Shown here piece by piece: positions 25,441 to 33,862 of a DNA stretch of 64,000 bases. This stretch comes from JBFELO01 sp041552055 (GTDB lineage: Bacteria > Acidobacteriota > Thermoanaerobaculia > Thermoanaerobaculales > Sulfomarinibacteraceae): positions 1 to 64,000 of the forward strand of contig JBFELO010000004.1 of the NCBI GenBank assembly GCA_041552055.1, read 5' to 3'. Both the position numbers and the translations under genes were made by a program. Each line of letters opens with the position of its first letter. Position 1 is the first letter of the stretch. The notes under the pieces were generated by a model. It did not search any database. It had not been told where the DNA came from and was given only the letters and a program-made list of their open reading frames with translations.

Positions 25441-27273
25441 CTAACGATTGCGCCGCAGGTGGCGGTAGTCCTCGATCTCGTACTCCTTGATCTTGGCAAT
25501 CAACGCGCCGCGCGACAGGTTGAGGACGCGCGCCGCCTTGCTCTGGTTGCCCATCGTCTTGCGGAGGACACGGTCAATGATGGTGCGCTCGACCGACGGG
25601 ATCACCACCTTGAGATCGTTCTCCACCAGCATGGCGGCCAGCACGACGTCGGCTTCGCTGGCGTCTCCTCCAACCACCCGACGACCGATAGCGGCCGGCA
25701 CCGTCCCGCGCACCATCTCTCCCTCCGGGGTGGCCGACACGAGCCGACGAAGCTCTCCCACGAGCTCGCTCATCTCGCCCTCGAACGAGTGGCTGAGCAG
25801 AGAGTTGAGGGTGTCGAGATCGATACCCCGAATCTCCTTACCCTGCTCGGCACCGACCGTCTCGAGCAGCCGGACCACCAGCAGCGGAAGATCCTCGGGC
25901 CGCTCCTCGAGGGACGGGATCCTCAGGATGTGTCGTTGGAAGAGATTGAACAGTGTCGCGTCGAGCAATCCTTCGTTGACCAGCGCCATCGCATCGGCCT
26001 CGGTGGTCACGATCCAACGCGCGCTCGGCCCGTATCCCGACCCGACGTCACTGGCGATCGCGGCCGCGATCTCCCTTTGCAGCGCCTGCCCGAGAAGATG
26101 GACCTCCCGGAGGACCACCACCGAGCCCTTGGTGCGCTCGGCGAGTCCCTCGGCAAACCCACGATCCGACGGCGGACCGAACAGATCGGTTCGGAACGTG
26201 GCGTCCCCCTCGTCTTTGGCCTGGAACACCTGCACCGGAAGGGACCCTGTGGGATGGAGGCTCGCGATCAGCGTCGCCACTGCCATCCGACCCGATCCCT
26301 GGGGACCGCACAGCAGCGCCGGTTCCGTCGACCGAGCCGCACGCACCACACTGTCACGGAGGACCTTCACCGCCTGGGACGTCCCAGGGAGTTCCTCGTC
26401 CACCTTCTTGCGCGCCTGTGCCTCCCAGGGGCCGTACAGCGAACTCGAGTTTTCTACCCGCTGCCAGTGCACTGCAAGCATCCGTGCGAGCTCGGCCAGC
26501 AACGTCTGGTCGTCCTCCTGGTCGTCGGCAAGCGTCTCCACCATGAGATAGGCCCGCGACTCCAGCGTGCCGCACTCTACCGGGTAGATCAGAATGCGGC
26601 GGTTGGCGAGCCGCAGTACCGCAAATCTCCCCTCGCTGGAGAGCTCGTCGAAGGTTCGTGCTGGAAGCCTCGGAACCTCGCCGGTCCACTGGGAAACGAT
26701 CGGTTGGAAATGACCATCTTCGTCCAGCCAGGCGAGCATCGTCTGCCGTTTCGAGAAGAAATCCTCGAAGAACGTCCGCAGCGACGGCACCAGGTCCGAC
26801 CGCACCCCGGCGCGGAAAATCTCGACCATGTGGTGTCTCGCTTCGGCAAGCCGGTTGGGCTCGCTGTACAGCACCACCTCGGACCGCGTCCTCGCGTCCT
26901 TCGCCGGCATCTGACCACGCTCCACCGAGGGACGCTGCGAAGCCGGCGCCTGATCCTCGCTCACCACCTCGATCTCGGTCTCGTCCTCGTCCACACCCTT
27001 GAACACGATGGTCGCGGTGCCGATGCGAATCCGATCGCCCACTCGCAGCACACCCCGCGACCGCCTTTCGCCGTTCAACACGACGATCTGACGCGGCTGT
27101 GCCAGAAAAGTGAACACATTCTGGTTGCGCTGGATCACCAGATGGCGCGGCGCCACCCCGGGCGACCTCAGCACGACGTCGTTATGGCTCGACGCCCCGA
27201 TGGAAATGACCTGTTTCACCAGCTGATAGGTCAGCTCGGAGCCACCATCGCCTTCGATGGCCAGAGTCACCAT
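25441..27273 (-). CDS. FHA-domain regulator with a degenerate sigma-54-activator-like AAA+ core and Fis-type HTH
   Basis: A 610-residue protein: FHA domain (about 1-95, with VISIGASSHNDVVL, then APRHLVI as the phosphothreonine-binding face), a middle GAF-like region (about 140-285), an AAA+-like domain (about 305-540) and a Fis-type HTH (about 565-610, NQSKAARVLNLSRGALIAKI). The AAA+ part keeps the fold but lacks key residues. Walker A reads GPQGSGRMAV with Arg for the catalytic Lys, Walker B reads VVVLREVHLL without the usual DE, and the GAFTGA loop is absent. It therefore probably cannot remodel sigma-54 polymerase and may act as a phosphopeptide-responsive DNA-binding protein. A good promoter lies about 200 bp upstream. 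Confidence 0.75.
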   Translation of the reverse strand: MVTLAIEGDGGSELTYQLVKQVISIGASSHNDVVLRSPGVAPRHLVIQRNQNVFTFLAQPRQIVVLNGERRSRGVLRVGDRIRIGTATIVFKGVDEDETEIEVVSEDQAPASQRPSVERGQMPAKDARTRSEVVLYSEPNRLAEARHHMVEIFRAGVRSDLVPSLRTFFEDFFSKRQTMLAWLDEDGHFQPIVSQWTGEVPRLPARTFDELSSEGRFAVLRLANRRILIYPVECGTLESRAYLMVETLADDQEDDQTLLAELARMLAVHWQRVENSSSLYGPWEAQARKKVDEELPGTSQAVKVLRDSVVRAARSTEPALLCGPQGSGRMAVATLIASLHPTGSLPVQVFQAKDEGDATFRTDLFGPPSDRGFAEGLAERTKGSVVVLREVHLLGQALQREIAAAIASDVGSGYGPSARWIVTTEADAMALVNEGLLDATLFNLFQRHILRIPSLEERPEDLPLLVVRLLETVGAEQGKEIRGIDLDTLNSLLSHSFEGEMSELVGELRRLVSATPEGEMVRGTVPAAIGRRVVGGDASEADVVLAAMLVENDLKVVIPSVERTIIDRVLRKTMGNQSKAARVLNLSRGALIAKIKEYEIEDYRHLRRNR

Positions 27274-27473
27274 GGAGCAACCTCCGGTCCTCGGACTCGG
27301 TCGCTGGAACGACCGTCCGAGTCAGTATTGATCAAAGACACCGCAGCGGTCCTCACAAATTGACCTTCCGGGCGTCAAGTGTTTCCATTCGATTACATCT
27401 CCGCCGTCATCGATGGTGCTCGAGGCGAGTCATGACGCTCGACACCGCACTGACAGGGGAACACCTCGCCCAG

Positions 27474-27502
27474 ATTATGACCGTCTGGAATCAGTTTGTC
27501 AA
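27474..27502 (-). promoter_or_regulatory. Sigma-70-type promoter for the FHA regulator
   Basis: On the minus strand, TTGACA (27502-27497), a 17-base spacer and CATAAT (27479-27474). This is a near-consensus promoter in the 320-base gap and points at the FHA gene starting at 27273, giving a leader of about 195 bases. The rest of the gap shows no gene. Confidence 0.7.
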
Positions 27503-27593
27503 TTGGCAGCACAACCGATTCGGCGTTCATGTGGCGGTTGTGTTCTGAAGGCGTGCAGTCTCGACCGGTCGGAAGTCCAGAATCGCGGCCGGA

Positions 27594-28946
27594 TCAATCC
27601 GGACGAACGGCGGCGCCCCCGAGACAGCGGGCCAACAGCGGCAGGTCACCGAGCCCGGGGAGCTGCTGTCCCTCGCGGTCGACGACCAGTACCCCTCCCA
27701 CCGAGAATCCTGCACCGAGCGGGACCACGGCGGTCTGGCTCGGCAGCCGTTCGATGCCGAGCACCAGCGCGAGCTGCCTGGCTCCCTCCGACGTCGGATC
27801 GATCCCCACGACGGCTTCACCGTCCCGGATCGCCTTTTCGAGCAGCCCCACACCTCGGGGAAGAGCGGTCACGATCCGGTTCAGCGGATACCCGAAACCT
27901 GCTCGAGATCGGACCGCGGTGTCCTCGACCATCAGCACGGCTCCGCGGAGGTAGTCCGCCGCCGCGAGCTGCAGCAGCGATCCCACCGCCTGGTCCGAGT
28001 TGGCGCCGTGAAGCAGGGTGTCCACGAGCTCCCTGACCGCGGGCGGGTAGCCGGGTTCTGCACCGGTCTGACGGTGTCGAAGCTGCCGATCGATCACCCG
28101 CGCCATCGAGTTCGAGAAACGCCGCAGCGCCTCTTCCGAGTACCCGTGGGGAGGCGGCATGAGAAAAACCACCCCGGCCTCGATCAGCCGGTGGACCCAG
28201 CTCGCGTCTGACGAGCGACCGACCCAGATCACGGGACGCGCCACGTCCCCTCCGATCACGCGTCCGATCAGCTCGATCCAGGCGCTTTCCTGATCGGCGC
28301 TCTCCAGCGGATACTCCTGATGGAGGACGAGGATGTCGAGGTCCTCAAGCTCCACCTCGTCCGCGTTCCGATAGCGGTGCAATCGCCAGCCGCGACGCCG
28401 CCAGCCGCTCTCGAGTGTCCCGCGCCAGATCCTGGGATCGTGGGCGACCACACCGACCTGAGTCAGCAACAGCTCGCCGGGAGCCGCGGACTCGAGGTCG
28501 TTCAGCAGCTCGTCAAGCGGGTTTTCCATTGGTGCCTTGGGCAGCACGTGGATGTTCGCCGGGCGCGATGGCTGGGCGATGTCGACGATGTCACCCGAAA
28601 TCAGACGCTCGACATCGATGTCGGCGGTGAACGACGTGCGGTCGACGCCGCTCTCCGGAGATTCTGCCGCCTCGGCGAACGCGGTCAATGACAGGGTATC
28701 GCCCTTCAGTTCGTGCACATCACGAGGTTCGAAACGGAACGCACCGTCGGTGCAACGCAGCACCTGCCCGGCGTGCAGCAGATCCGCGGCCGTCGGCACT
28801 CGAACCCGTCCACCGGCCACCTCGAGGCGCAACGACCCGGCATCGGTCACGACTTCGAGGACTCCGCTGGGCGAGGTGGCCGAGAGCAGGCGCAACAGCG
28901 CCGATGGACGAAGATGCTTGAGACTACCCGACAGAATGCGTTTCAC
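27594..28946 (-). CDS. DUF4388 (PatA-N-like) domain protein with C-terminal GAF-like region
   Basis: A 450-residue cytoplasmic protein. The N-terminus (about 1-85: ILSGSLKHLRPSALLRLLSA, GVLEVVTDAGSLRLEVAGG) is the DUF4388 domain common in delta-proteobacterial and acidobacterial signalling proteins. The middle (about 165-275) has a receiver-like alternation (LDILVLHQEYPLESADQ, PVIWVG) without a clear phosphoacceptor. The C-terminus (about 310-450) resembles a GAF domain (LQLAAADYLRGAVLMVEDTA; AVVPLGAGFSVGGVLVVD). A signalling or gliding/secretion-related role is possible but unproven. The GTG start at 28946 overlaps the transglutaminase stop by four bases; it is last in the ten-gene chain. 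The longer open frame to 29075 is rejected. Confidence 0.65.
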   Translation of the reverse strand: MKRILSGSLKHLRPSALLRLLSATSPSGVLEVVTDAGSLRLEVAGGRVRVPTAADLLHAGQVLRCTDGAFRFEPRDVHELKGDTLSLTAFAEAAESPESGVDRTSFTADIDVERLISGDIVDIAQPSRPANIHVLPKAPMENPLDELLNDLESAAPGELLLTQVGVVAHDPRIWRGTLESGWRRRGWRLHRYRNADEVELEDLDILVLHQEYPLESADQESAWIELIGRVIGGDVARPVIWVGRSSDASWVHRLIEAGVVFLMPPPHGYSEEALRRFSNSMARVIDRQLRHRQTGAEPGYPPAVRELVDTLLHGANSDQAVGSLLQLAAADYLRGAVLMVEDTAVRSRAGFGYPLNRIVTALPRGVGLLEKAIRDGEAVVGIDPTSEGARQLALVLGIERLPSQTAVVPLGAGFSVGGVLVVDREGQQLPGLGDLPLLARCLGGAAVRPD

Positions 28947-29917
28947 GATCCAACCTCCGAGCGCTGCTCGAGCCGCGCCGGCGTCACCGTGAACGTGTGG
29001 AGCTGTGCGGGCTGGAGGCGGAGCTGCCTCTCCTCGAGCACGGTCCCGTCCACCTCGACCACGAGTCGCCACCATCCCGGAAGAAGTTGCTCGAAGCGTC
29101 CCTCCGGCTGGAGCATCGCACGCCGCACATCACCACCCGCCCCGTACAGGATCGCGGTTGCCCTGTCGGGACCCTCGCCTGCCGCGAGACGGCACACCAG
29201 CGTGGAGCCCGCGTTGGGACGAATCGGTCGACCCTTCCACCTCGGAAGTGACTCGAGGGAGTCCCGGCCCGGCTCGACAATCTCCACGTGCGGCACAGCC
29301 GTGACCGTGTCGGCAAACGCCAGGTGATTGGGGGTCAGCGTCCACAGACCCAGGGTGGGATCGGTCGGCACCCACCCCGCCTTCGGCAATCGACACGCAA
29401 CCCAGCGATGGGGGACGACACCGTCCTTGGTCACCAGCACACCACTCACGGTCCGCGCCTCGAAACCGGCGGCCAGCAGCAGCGCGGTCGTCGCGTTGGC
29501 GATTCCAGAGCAGCGACCGTGGCCGCGGCGCAACACGGTCTCTGCATCCTGTGCCCCGCCGCTGTCGGCCAGTTTGAGGTTGACCGCGACCCACTTCAAC
29601 ACCTCGGTAGCCGCCTCCCATGCGTCGAGTCCCGGCCGGAGCTTCGAGCGCAGTTGGCTGGGGGTTTCGAACCCGTCCGGCAACTCGGGCACGTTCGAGC
29701 GCCGCACGCGAGCGTAGGATCCCTCGGAACCGACCGGAACACGGATGGTTGCGACCCGAACGAGGGTCTCCTGCGGCGATCGCGAAGTCACGGACTGCAC
29801 ATACCCATTCTCCGCCACGGCGGTCGGCAGCTGGTCGCCACGCACGAGATACGTCGCCTCCTGGGCGCCCCCGACGGCCGCAACCAGCAACACGATCGCG
29901 CCCAGCCACCACCTCAT
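28943..29917 (-). CDS. Secreted transglutaminase-like cysteine protease family protein
   Basis: A 324-residue protein with a signal peptide (1-19, VGGAQE). The transglutaminase core (about 95-190) has the triad Cys136 in GHGRCSGIAN, His170 in VPHRWVAC and Asp186 in VPTDPTLG. A beta-rich domain follows (about 225-320). Members act as proteases, amidases or protein cross-linkers in the periplasm; the target is unknown. It overlaps nusB upstream and the DUF4388 gene downstream by four bases each. Confidence 0.8.
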   Translation of the reverse strand: MRWWLGAIVLLVAAVGGAQEATYLVRGDQLPTAVAENGYVQSVTSRSPQETLVRVATIRVPVGSEGSYARVRRSNVPELPDGFETPSQLRSKLRPGLDAWEAATEVLKWVAVNLKLADSGGAQDAETVLRRGHGRCSGIANATTALLLAAGFEARTVSGVLVTKDGVVPHRWVACRLPKAGWVPTDPTLGLWTLTPNHLAFADTVTAVPHVEIVEPGRDSLESLPRWKGRPIRPNAGSTLVCRLAAGEGPDRATAILYGAGGDVRRAMLQPEGRFEQLLPGWWRLVVEVDGTVLEERQLRLQPAQLHTFTVTPARLEQRSEVGS

Positions 29918-30327
29918 CCGACCCTGGTCCTCCGCTTCACGAAGCCGTCGAGCACGCCATTGACGAACCTCGCAGACTCGCTTGCGCCGTACTTCTTGGC
30001 GATTTCGATCGCCTCGTCGATCACCACGGCGTGAGGGGTGTCGGCGTGAAACAGCAGCTCGTACATGGCGAGCCGCAGGATGTTTCGATCGACCGCGGCC
30101 AGCCGCTCGAGGCGCCAGTGCGCGGTCTGTGCGGCGAGCTCCTCGTCGATTTCCTCGAGATGCTCCAACGTACCTCGGATCAGCACATCGGCGAACTGAC
30201 GGATGCCGTCAGTCGCGTTTTTCCAGTCCTCGAGATTCTCCTGCATCTGCTCCGGTGGCGTCTCGGTCATCTCGTGCTGGTACAGGAGCTGCAGAGCCAG
30301 CTCCCGAGCCCGACGACGCGAGCCCAC
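29914..30327 (-). CDS. nusB: Transcription antitermination factor NusB
   Basis: A 137-residue all-helical protein starting GSRRRARELALQLLYQHEM and ending with AVVIDEAIEIAKKYGASESARFVNGVLDGF, the conserved NusB core and C-terminus. With NusE it binds boxA RNA and promotes rRNA antitermination. It starts three bases after ribH, the usual ribH-nusB neighbourhood, and overlaps the transglutaminase gene (ATGA). Confidence 0.95.
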   Translation of the reverse strand: MGSRRRARELALQLLYQHEMTETPPEQMQENLEDWKNATDGIRQFADVLIRGTLEHLEEIDEELAAQTAHWRLERLAAVDRNILRLAMYELLFHADTPHAVVIDEAIEIAKKYGASESARFVNGVLDGFVKRRTRVG

Positions 30328-30330
30328 CCG

Positions 30331-30801
30331 TCACCTCCCGCCGAGACCCTGATAGAGCCGTGCCATCTCGATGGCCGCGAGGGCCGCCTCCCATCCCTTG
30401 TTCCCCATCTTGGTGCCCGCTCGCTCCACCGCCTGCTCGAGGGTGTCGGTGGTGATGACGCCGAAGGTCACGGGGACCCCGGCACTCATCGCGGTCTGGG
30501 CGATGCCCTTGGCCACCTCGGCGGCGATGAGATCGAAGTGGGCCGTTCCTCCGCGCACCAGCGCACCGACGCAGACCACGGCGTCGAACGCACCGTCACG
30601 CACCACCTTGGCCGCGACCATGGGTATCTCCCACGCCCCCGGCACACGGAACACGGTGATCGCCTCCGGATCGGCTCCGTGCCGCACCAGGCAGTCGATG
30701 GCCCCGTCCTCGAGGCGGGACGTCAACGCCTCGTTGAACCGGCTCACCACCAAGGCGAAACGCAACCCGTCGGCTTCCAGCTTGCCTTCTACGACCTTCA
30801 T
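30331..30801 (-). CDS. ribH: 6,7-dimethyl-8-ribityllumazine synthase
   Basis: A 156-residue protein with the lumazine synthase pattern: ALVVSRFNEALTSRL, FRVPGAWEIPM, VCVGALVRGGTAHFDLIAAEVAKG and VPVTFGVITTDTLEQAVERAG. The His in AHFDLIA is the catalytic general acid/base. It condenses the ribityl-uracil precursor with 3,4-dihydroxy-2-butanone phosphate in riboflavin synthesis. The start overlaps the upstream permease stop by four bases, placing it inside the metal-transport operon. Other rib genes are not in this window. Confidence 0.96.
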   Translation of the reverse strand: MKVVEGKLEADGLRFALVVSRFNEALTSRLEDGAIDCLVRHGADPEAITVFRVPGAWEIPMVAAKVVRDGAFDAVVCVGALVRGGTAHFDLIAAEVAKGIAQTAMSAGVPVTFGVITTDTLEQAVERAGTKMGNKGWEAALAAIEMARLYQGLGGR

Positions 30802-31982
30802 TCGATTCCTCCAGATTTCTCATTGTACCGGGATTTGACCGAAGCGGCGGCAGGTCGCACCACTGGAACGGCGCCCTCTCCGACGACGGCATCCTGGCCG
30901 AGGTCCCGTCCGGCGTCGGTGAGGGCCACAAGCTCTCCAGCCGTGTCCACCAGTCCCTTCGATTCGGCATGGCGGACCACATGGCGGGTGTGCCCCTCGG
31001 TCCACCGCAGGTGGCGATGAAGCGTCGCCGGGTGGCATTCCTGTCGGGCGGCCGGGGTGTGCTCGTGATGGAGGAGGTGCACCAGCAGCATGCGAGTGCC
31101 GAACTCGAGCCGCTGAGCCGTCCTGCGACGCATCTGAGCCACGATGCCCCGCCGGGGGGCCGCCAGCAATGCTGCGGCGAACAACACGCCGCTCGCGGCC
31201 GCCATGGAACCTGCGATGGAAACGTCGAACGCGAACGCGAACACCGACCCAACGACCGCACCGGCAGCCGCGACTGCCGCGCTGGTCCACAGCATCGGGC
31301 CGAACCGCTCCACCAGCAGGTATGCGGTCGCGGGGGGTGCGATCATCAGTGCGACCACGAGAATCGAGCCGACCGCGCTGAACGCTCCGACCGCGGTCAC
31401 CGAAACCATCGACATGAGGCCGTAGTGGATCAGCGCGGGTGAAAAGCCGAGGACCGCCGCCAGACCGGCGTCGACCGTTGCCAGCTTCAATTCCTTGAAC
31501 CAGACCACAACGAAAACCAGGTTGAGCAGCAGGATCCCGACCATGCTCCAGAGGGAGACGGGACCGAGGTCCACGCCGCCCACGGTCAGCCGGTCGAACG
31601 GGGCGAACGCCAGCTCACCGAGCAGGACCGCGTCGGTGTCGAGGTGCACGTCGCCGGCATAGCGGGAGATGAGGATCACTCCGAGCGCGAACAGCGCCGG
31701 AAAGACGAGCCCGATGGCAGCGTCCTCGGGCACCAGCCGCGAGCGGTTGATGGCCTCGATCAGGGCCACCGTCACGACTCCGGTGGCAGCGGCCGCCACC
31801 ACCAGCAGCGGAGAACTGAGGTCGTGCGTGAGGAAGAAGGCGATCGCGATTCCCGGCAGGATCGAGTGCGAGATGGCGTCGGACACCAGTGCCATGCGCC
31901 GAAGCACCAGCAGTGCGCCCGGGAGCGCGGCCGCCACCGCGGTCACGATCGCGATCGCCAGAATCTCGAGCTCCGGGCTCAT
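30798..31982 (-). CDS. Metal ABC transporter permease (ABC-3 type) with C-terminal winged-helix extension
   Basis: A 394-residue protein. Residues 1-270 form an ABC-3 permease with about eight helices and the family signatures VLRRMALVSDAISHSILPGIAIAF and SMVSVTAVGAFSAVGSILVVALMIAPPATAYLL. Residues about 295-370 are a soluble winged-helix-like domain (TRMLLVHLLHHEH, CHPATLHRHLRWTEGHTRHVVRHAESKGLV) similar in position to the DtxR-like extension of Bacillus MntC and chlamydial YtgCR. It may sense cytoplasmic metal or act as a regulator. Overlaps both neighbours by four bases. Confidence 0.85.
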   Translation of the reverse strand: MSPELEILAIAIVTAVAAALPGALLVLRRMALVSDAISHSILPGIAIAFFLTHDLSSPLLVVAAAATGVVTVALIEAINRSRLVPEDAAIGLVFPALFALGVILISRYAGDVHLDTDAVLLGELAFAPFDRLTVGGVDLGPVSLWSMVGILLLNLVFVVVWFKELKLATVDAGLAAVLGFSPALIHYGLMSMVSVTAVGAFSAVGSILVVALMIAPPATAYLLVERFGPMLWTSAAVAAAGAVVGSVFAFAFDVSIAGSMAAASGVLFAAALLAAPRRGIVAQMRRRTAQRLEFGTRMLLVHLLHHEHTPAARQECHPATLHRHLRWTEGHTRHVVRHAESKGLVDTAGELVALTDAGRDLGQDAVVGEGAVPVVRPAAASVKSRYNEKSGGIE

Positions 31983-33100
31983 CGATCGACGCCCCCCTCG
32001 TCTTCGACCACACGCTGCGCCTCTCGACGGCCGAGCTCGGTCGGCGCCCACAGCCCATCCGACCGTTGTCGCGCAAGTCCACGCGACGCGAGACCCTCCA
32101 ATGCCCCATCGATGTCGGCGTCTCTCGGGCTCATGGTGCGCAGCACGGCGACGCTGTGACCGTGGCCCGGATCGCCCACGTGCTGCAGCGACAGTGCGTA
32201 CAGGTGGATGAGCACCGGATCCAGCTGGGGCGCCTGGCGCAGGCGACCGAGCCGCAACCACCGCCAGACCAGCCCTCGGCCGGGGGCCAGCAACAGCGAA
32301 ACGGCCACGACCCCGCTCAACAGCAATACGATGGTCGGGCCGGTCGGAAGTCGGGGGACAATCGCACTCGCGACCGCACCCAGCACGCCGGAGGCGACGC
32401 CGATCGCAGCCGACACCATCACCATCGATCCCAGCCGCTGCGTCCACTGCCGGGCGGCCGCCGCGGGTGCGACGATCATGGCCGACATCAGCACCACCCC
32501 CACGGTCTGGAGACCGATCACGATCGCCACCACCAGCAGGCTGGTGAGCAGGACGTCCATCCGCCCCATGGGAAGTCCGAGGCTGGCGCCGAACGCCGAA
32601 TCGAAACTCAGGACCTTGAACTCCTTCCACAACGCGAGCACGAGCACGATCGCTACGCCGCCGAGCACCGCCATCGCAGCCACGTCCCGCCTGAGCAATG
32701 CAGCCGCCTGTCCGAACAGGTAGCTGTCGAGCCCGGCCTGGGCAGCGGTCGGCATCTTCTGGATGTACGTCAGCAAAATCAGGCCGAAGCCGAAGAACAC
32801 CGCCAGCACGATTCCCAGCGCACTGTCGAACGGAACACGGCTCCGGTTCACCACCGACCGCACCGCGAGCGTTCCGATCCAGCCCGCGATTGCGGCTCCG
32901 AGCATGATCACGAGCGGAGCTCTGCTCCCGGTCAGCAGGAAGGCGATCGCGATCCCGGGCAGCGCTGCGTGGCTCACGGCGTCACCGAGCAGGCTTTGCC
33001 GTCGCAGGAACGCGAACGATCCGAGCGTGCCGGCCACGGCGCCCAGGATCCCCGAACCGAGCGCCACGATCCTCACCGTGTGGTCGGTCAGTAGATCCAT
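31979..33100 (-). CDS. Metal ABC transporter permease (ABC-3 type) with C-terminal winged-helix-like extension
   Basis: A 373-residue protein. Residues about 1-275 are an ABC-3 permease: FLRRQSLLGDAVSHAALPGIAIAFLL near the N-terminus and LLVVAIVIGLQTVGVVLMSAMIVAPAAAARQW in the distal half. The C-terminal about 90 residues are soluble and end in a helix-turn-helix-like stretch (MSPRDADIDGALEGLASRGLARQRSDGLW). It pairs with the following permease to form the membrane channel for Mn2+, Zn2+ or Fe2+. It starts immediately after the ATPase stop (no gap), so these genes are translationally linked. Confidence 0.85.
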   Translation of the reverse strand: MDLLTDHTVRIVALGSGILGAVAGTLGSFAFLRRQSLLGDAVSHAALPGIAIAFLLTGSRAPLVIMLGAAIAGWIGTLAVRSVVNRSRVPFDSALGIVLAVFFGFGLILLTYIQKMPTAAQAGLDSYLFGQAAALLRRDVAAMAVLGGVAIVLVLALWKEFKVLSFDSAFGASLGLPMGRMDVLLTSLLVVAIVIGLQTVGVVLMSAMIVAPAAAARQWTQRLGSMVMVSAAIGVASGVLGAVASAIVPRLPTGPTIVLLLSGVVAVSLLLAPGRGLVWRWLRLGRLRQAPQLDPVLIHLYALSLQHVGDPGHGHSVAVLRTMSPRDADIDGALEGLASRGLARQRSDGLWAPTELGRREAQRVVEDEGGVDR

Positions 33101-33862
33101 CTATACCTCGCCTGCAGGAGCTCCAGCGAGCACCCCCACGCGACCGCCGAAGGTCAGCCGCAGGTTGTCCTCGGTGAATACCTCGTCGACCGGCCCGGAG
33201 TCGATCGCCCGGACGTTGAGCAGCAGGACGTGATCGAAGTACTCGGGCACCGTCTGCAGGTCGTGGTGGACGACGACGATGGTCCTGCCACGATCCGCCA
33301 ATTCGTCGAGCACCTCGACGATCGCTCGCTCCGTCGGCGCATCCACCCCCTGAAACGGCTCGTCCAGCATGTAGATCCGGGCCCCCTGCACCAGCGCCCT
33401 CGCCAGCAGCACCCGTTGTTGCTGACCGCCGGACAGCTGGGCTATGGGCCGGCGCTGGTAATCCTCCATGCCGACCTGTTGCAGCGCGGCCGCGGCCTCT
33501 GATCGCTGCACACCGCCGGCGCGACGGAACCAGCCGATCCGACCGTAGGTCCCCATGGTCACCACGTCGAGCACATCGGTCGGGAAGTCCCACTCCAGAC
33601 TCGACCGCTGGGGGACGTACGCGATCTCGCCAGTGACCTGGTCACGCGATCGGCCGAAGATTCGGACCTCGCCCGCGACGGGTGGCACCAGCCCCATGGC
33701 GGCCTTGATGAGCGTGCTCTTGCCGGCGCCGTTGGGGCCCACGATTGCCAGCTTGACGCCTGCCGGGACCCGGAGGTCCACGTCCCAGAGCACGGGCTGG
33801 TCGGCGTAGGCCACGGTAAGGTCCTCGACCTCGAGCGCCAATGATGTGTTGTTACTCGTCAT
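33101..33862 (-). CDS. Metal ABC transporter ATP-binding protein
   Basis: A 253-residue ABC ATPase: Walker A GPNGAGKST (42-50), Q-loop AYVPQRSSLEWDFP, signature LSGGQQQRVLLARAL, Walker B IYMLDEPFQGVDA and the switch His in TIVVVHHDLQTV. The Q-loop sequence PQRSSLEWDFPTDVLDVV is typical of Mn/Zn/Fe chelate importers (MntB/ZnuC/TroB). It energises the two permeases encoded immediately downstream. The start at 33862 overlaps the previous stop (ATGA); an upstream ATG seven codons earlier is less likely. Confidence 0.93.
   Translation of the reverse strand: MTSNNTSLALEVEDLTVAYADQPVLWDVDLRVPAGVKLAIVGPNGAGKSTLIKAAMGLVPPVAGEVRIFGRSRDQVTGEIAYVPQRSSLEWDFPTDVLDVVTMGTYGRIGWFRRAGGVQRSEAAAALQQVGMEDYQRRPIAQLSGGQQQRVLLARALVQGARIYMLDEPFQGVDAPTERAIVEVLDELADRGRTIVVVHHDLQTVPEYFDHVLLLNVRAIDSGPVDEVFTEDNLRLTFGGRVGVLAGAPAGEV

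Noticed and set aside
27360..27548. Small plus-strand open frame in the gap before the FHA gene
   Set aside because: No ribosome-binding site or homology; the region holds a minus-strand promoter instead.
31983..32630. N-terminal extension of the second ABC permease frame
   Set aside because: It overlaps the first permease gene in another frame and is not membrane-like; the ATG at 31982 with a four-base overlap fits the operon.
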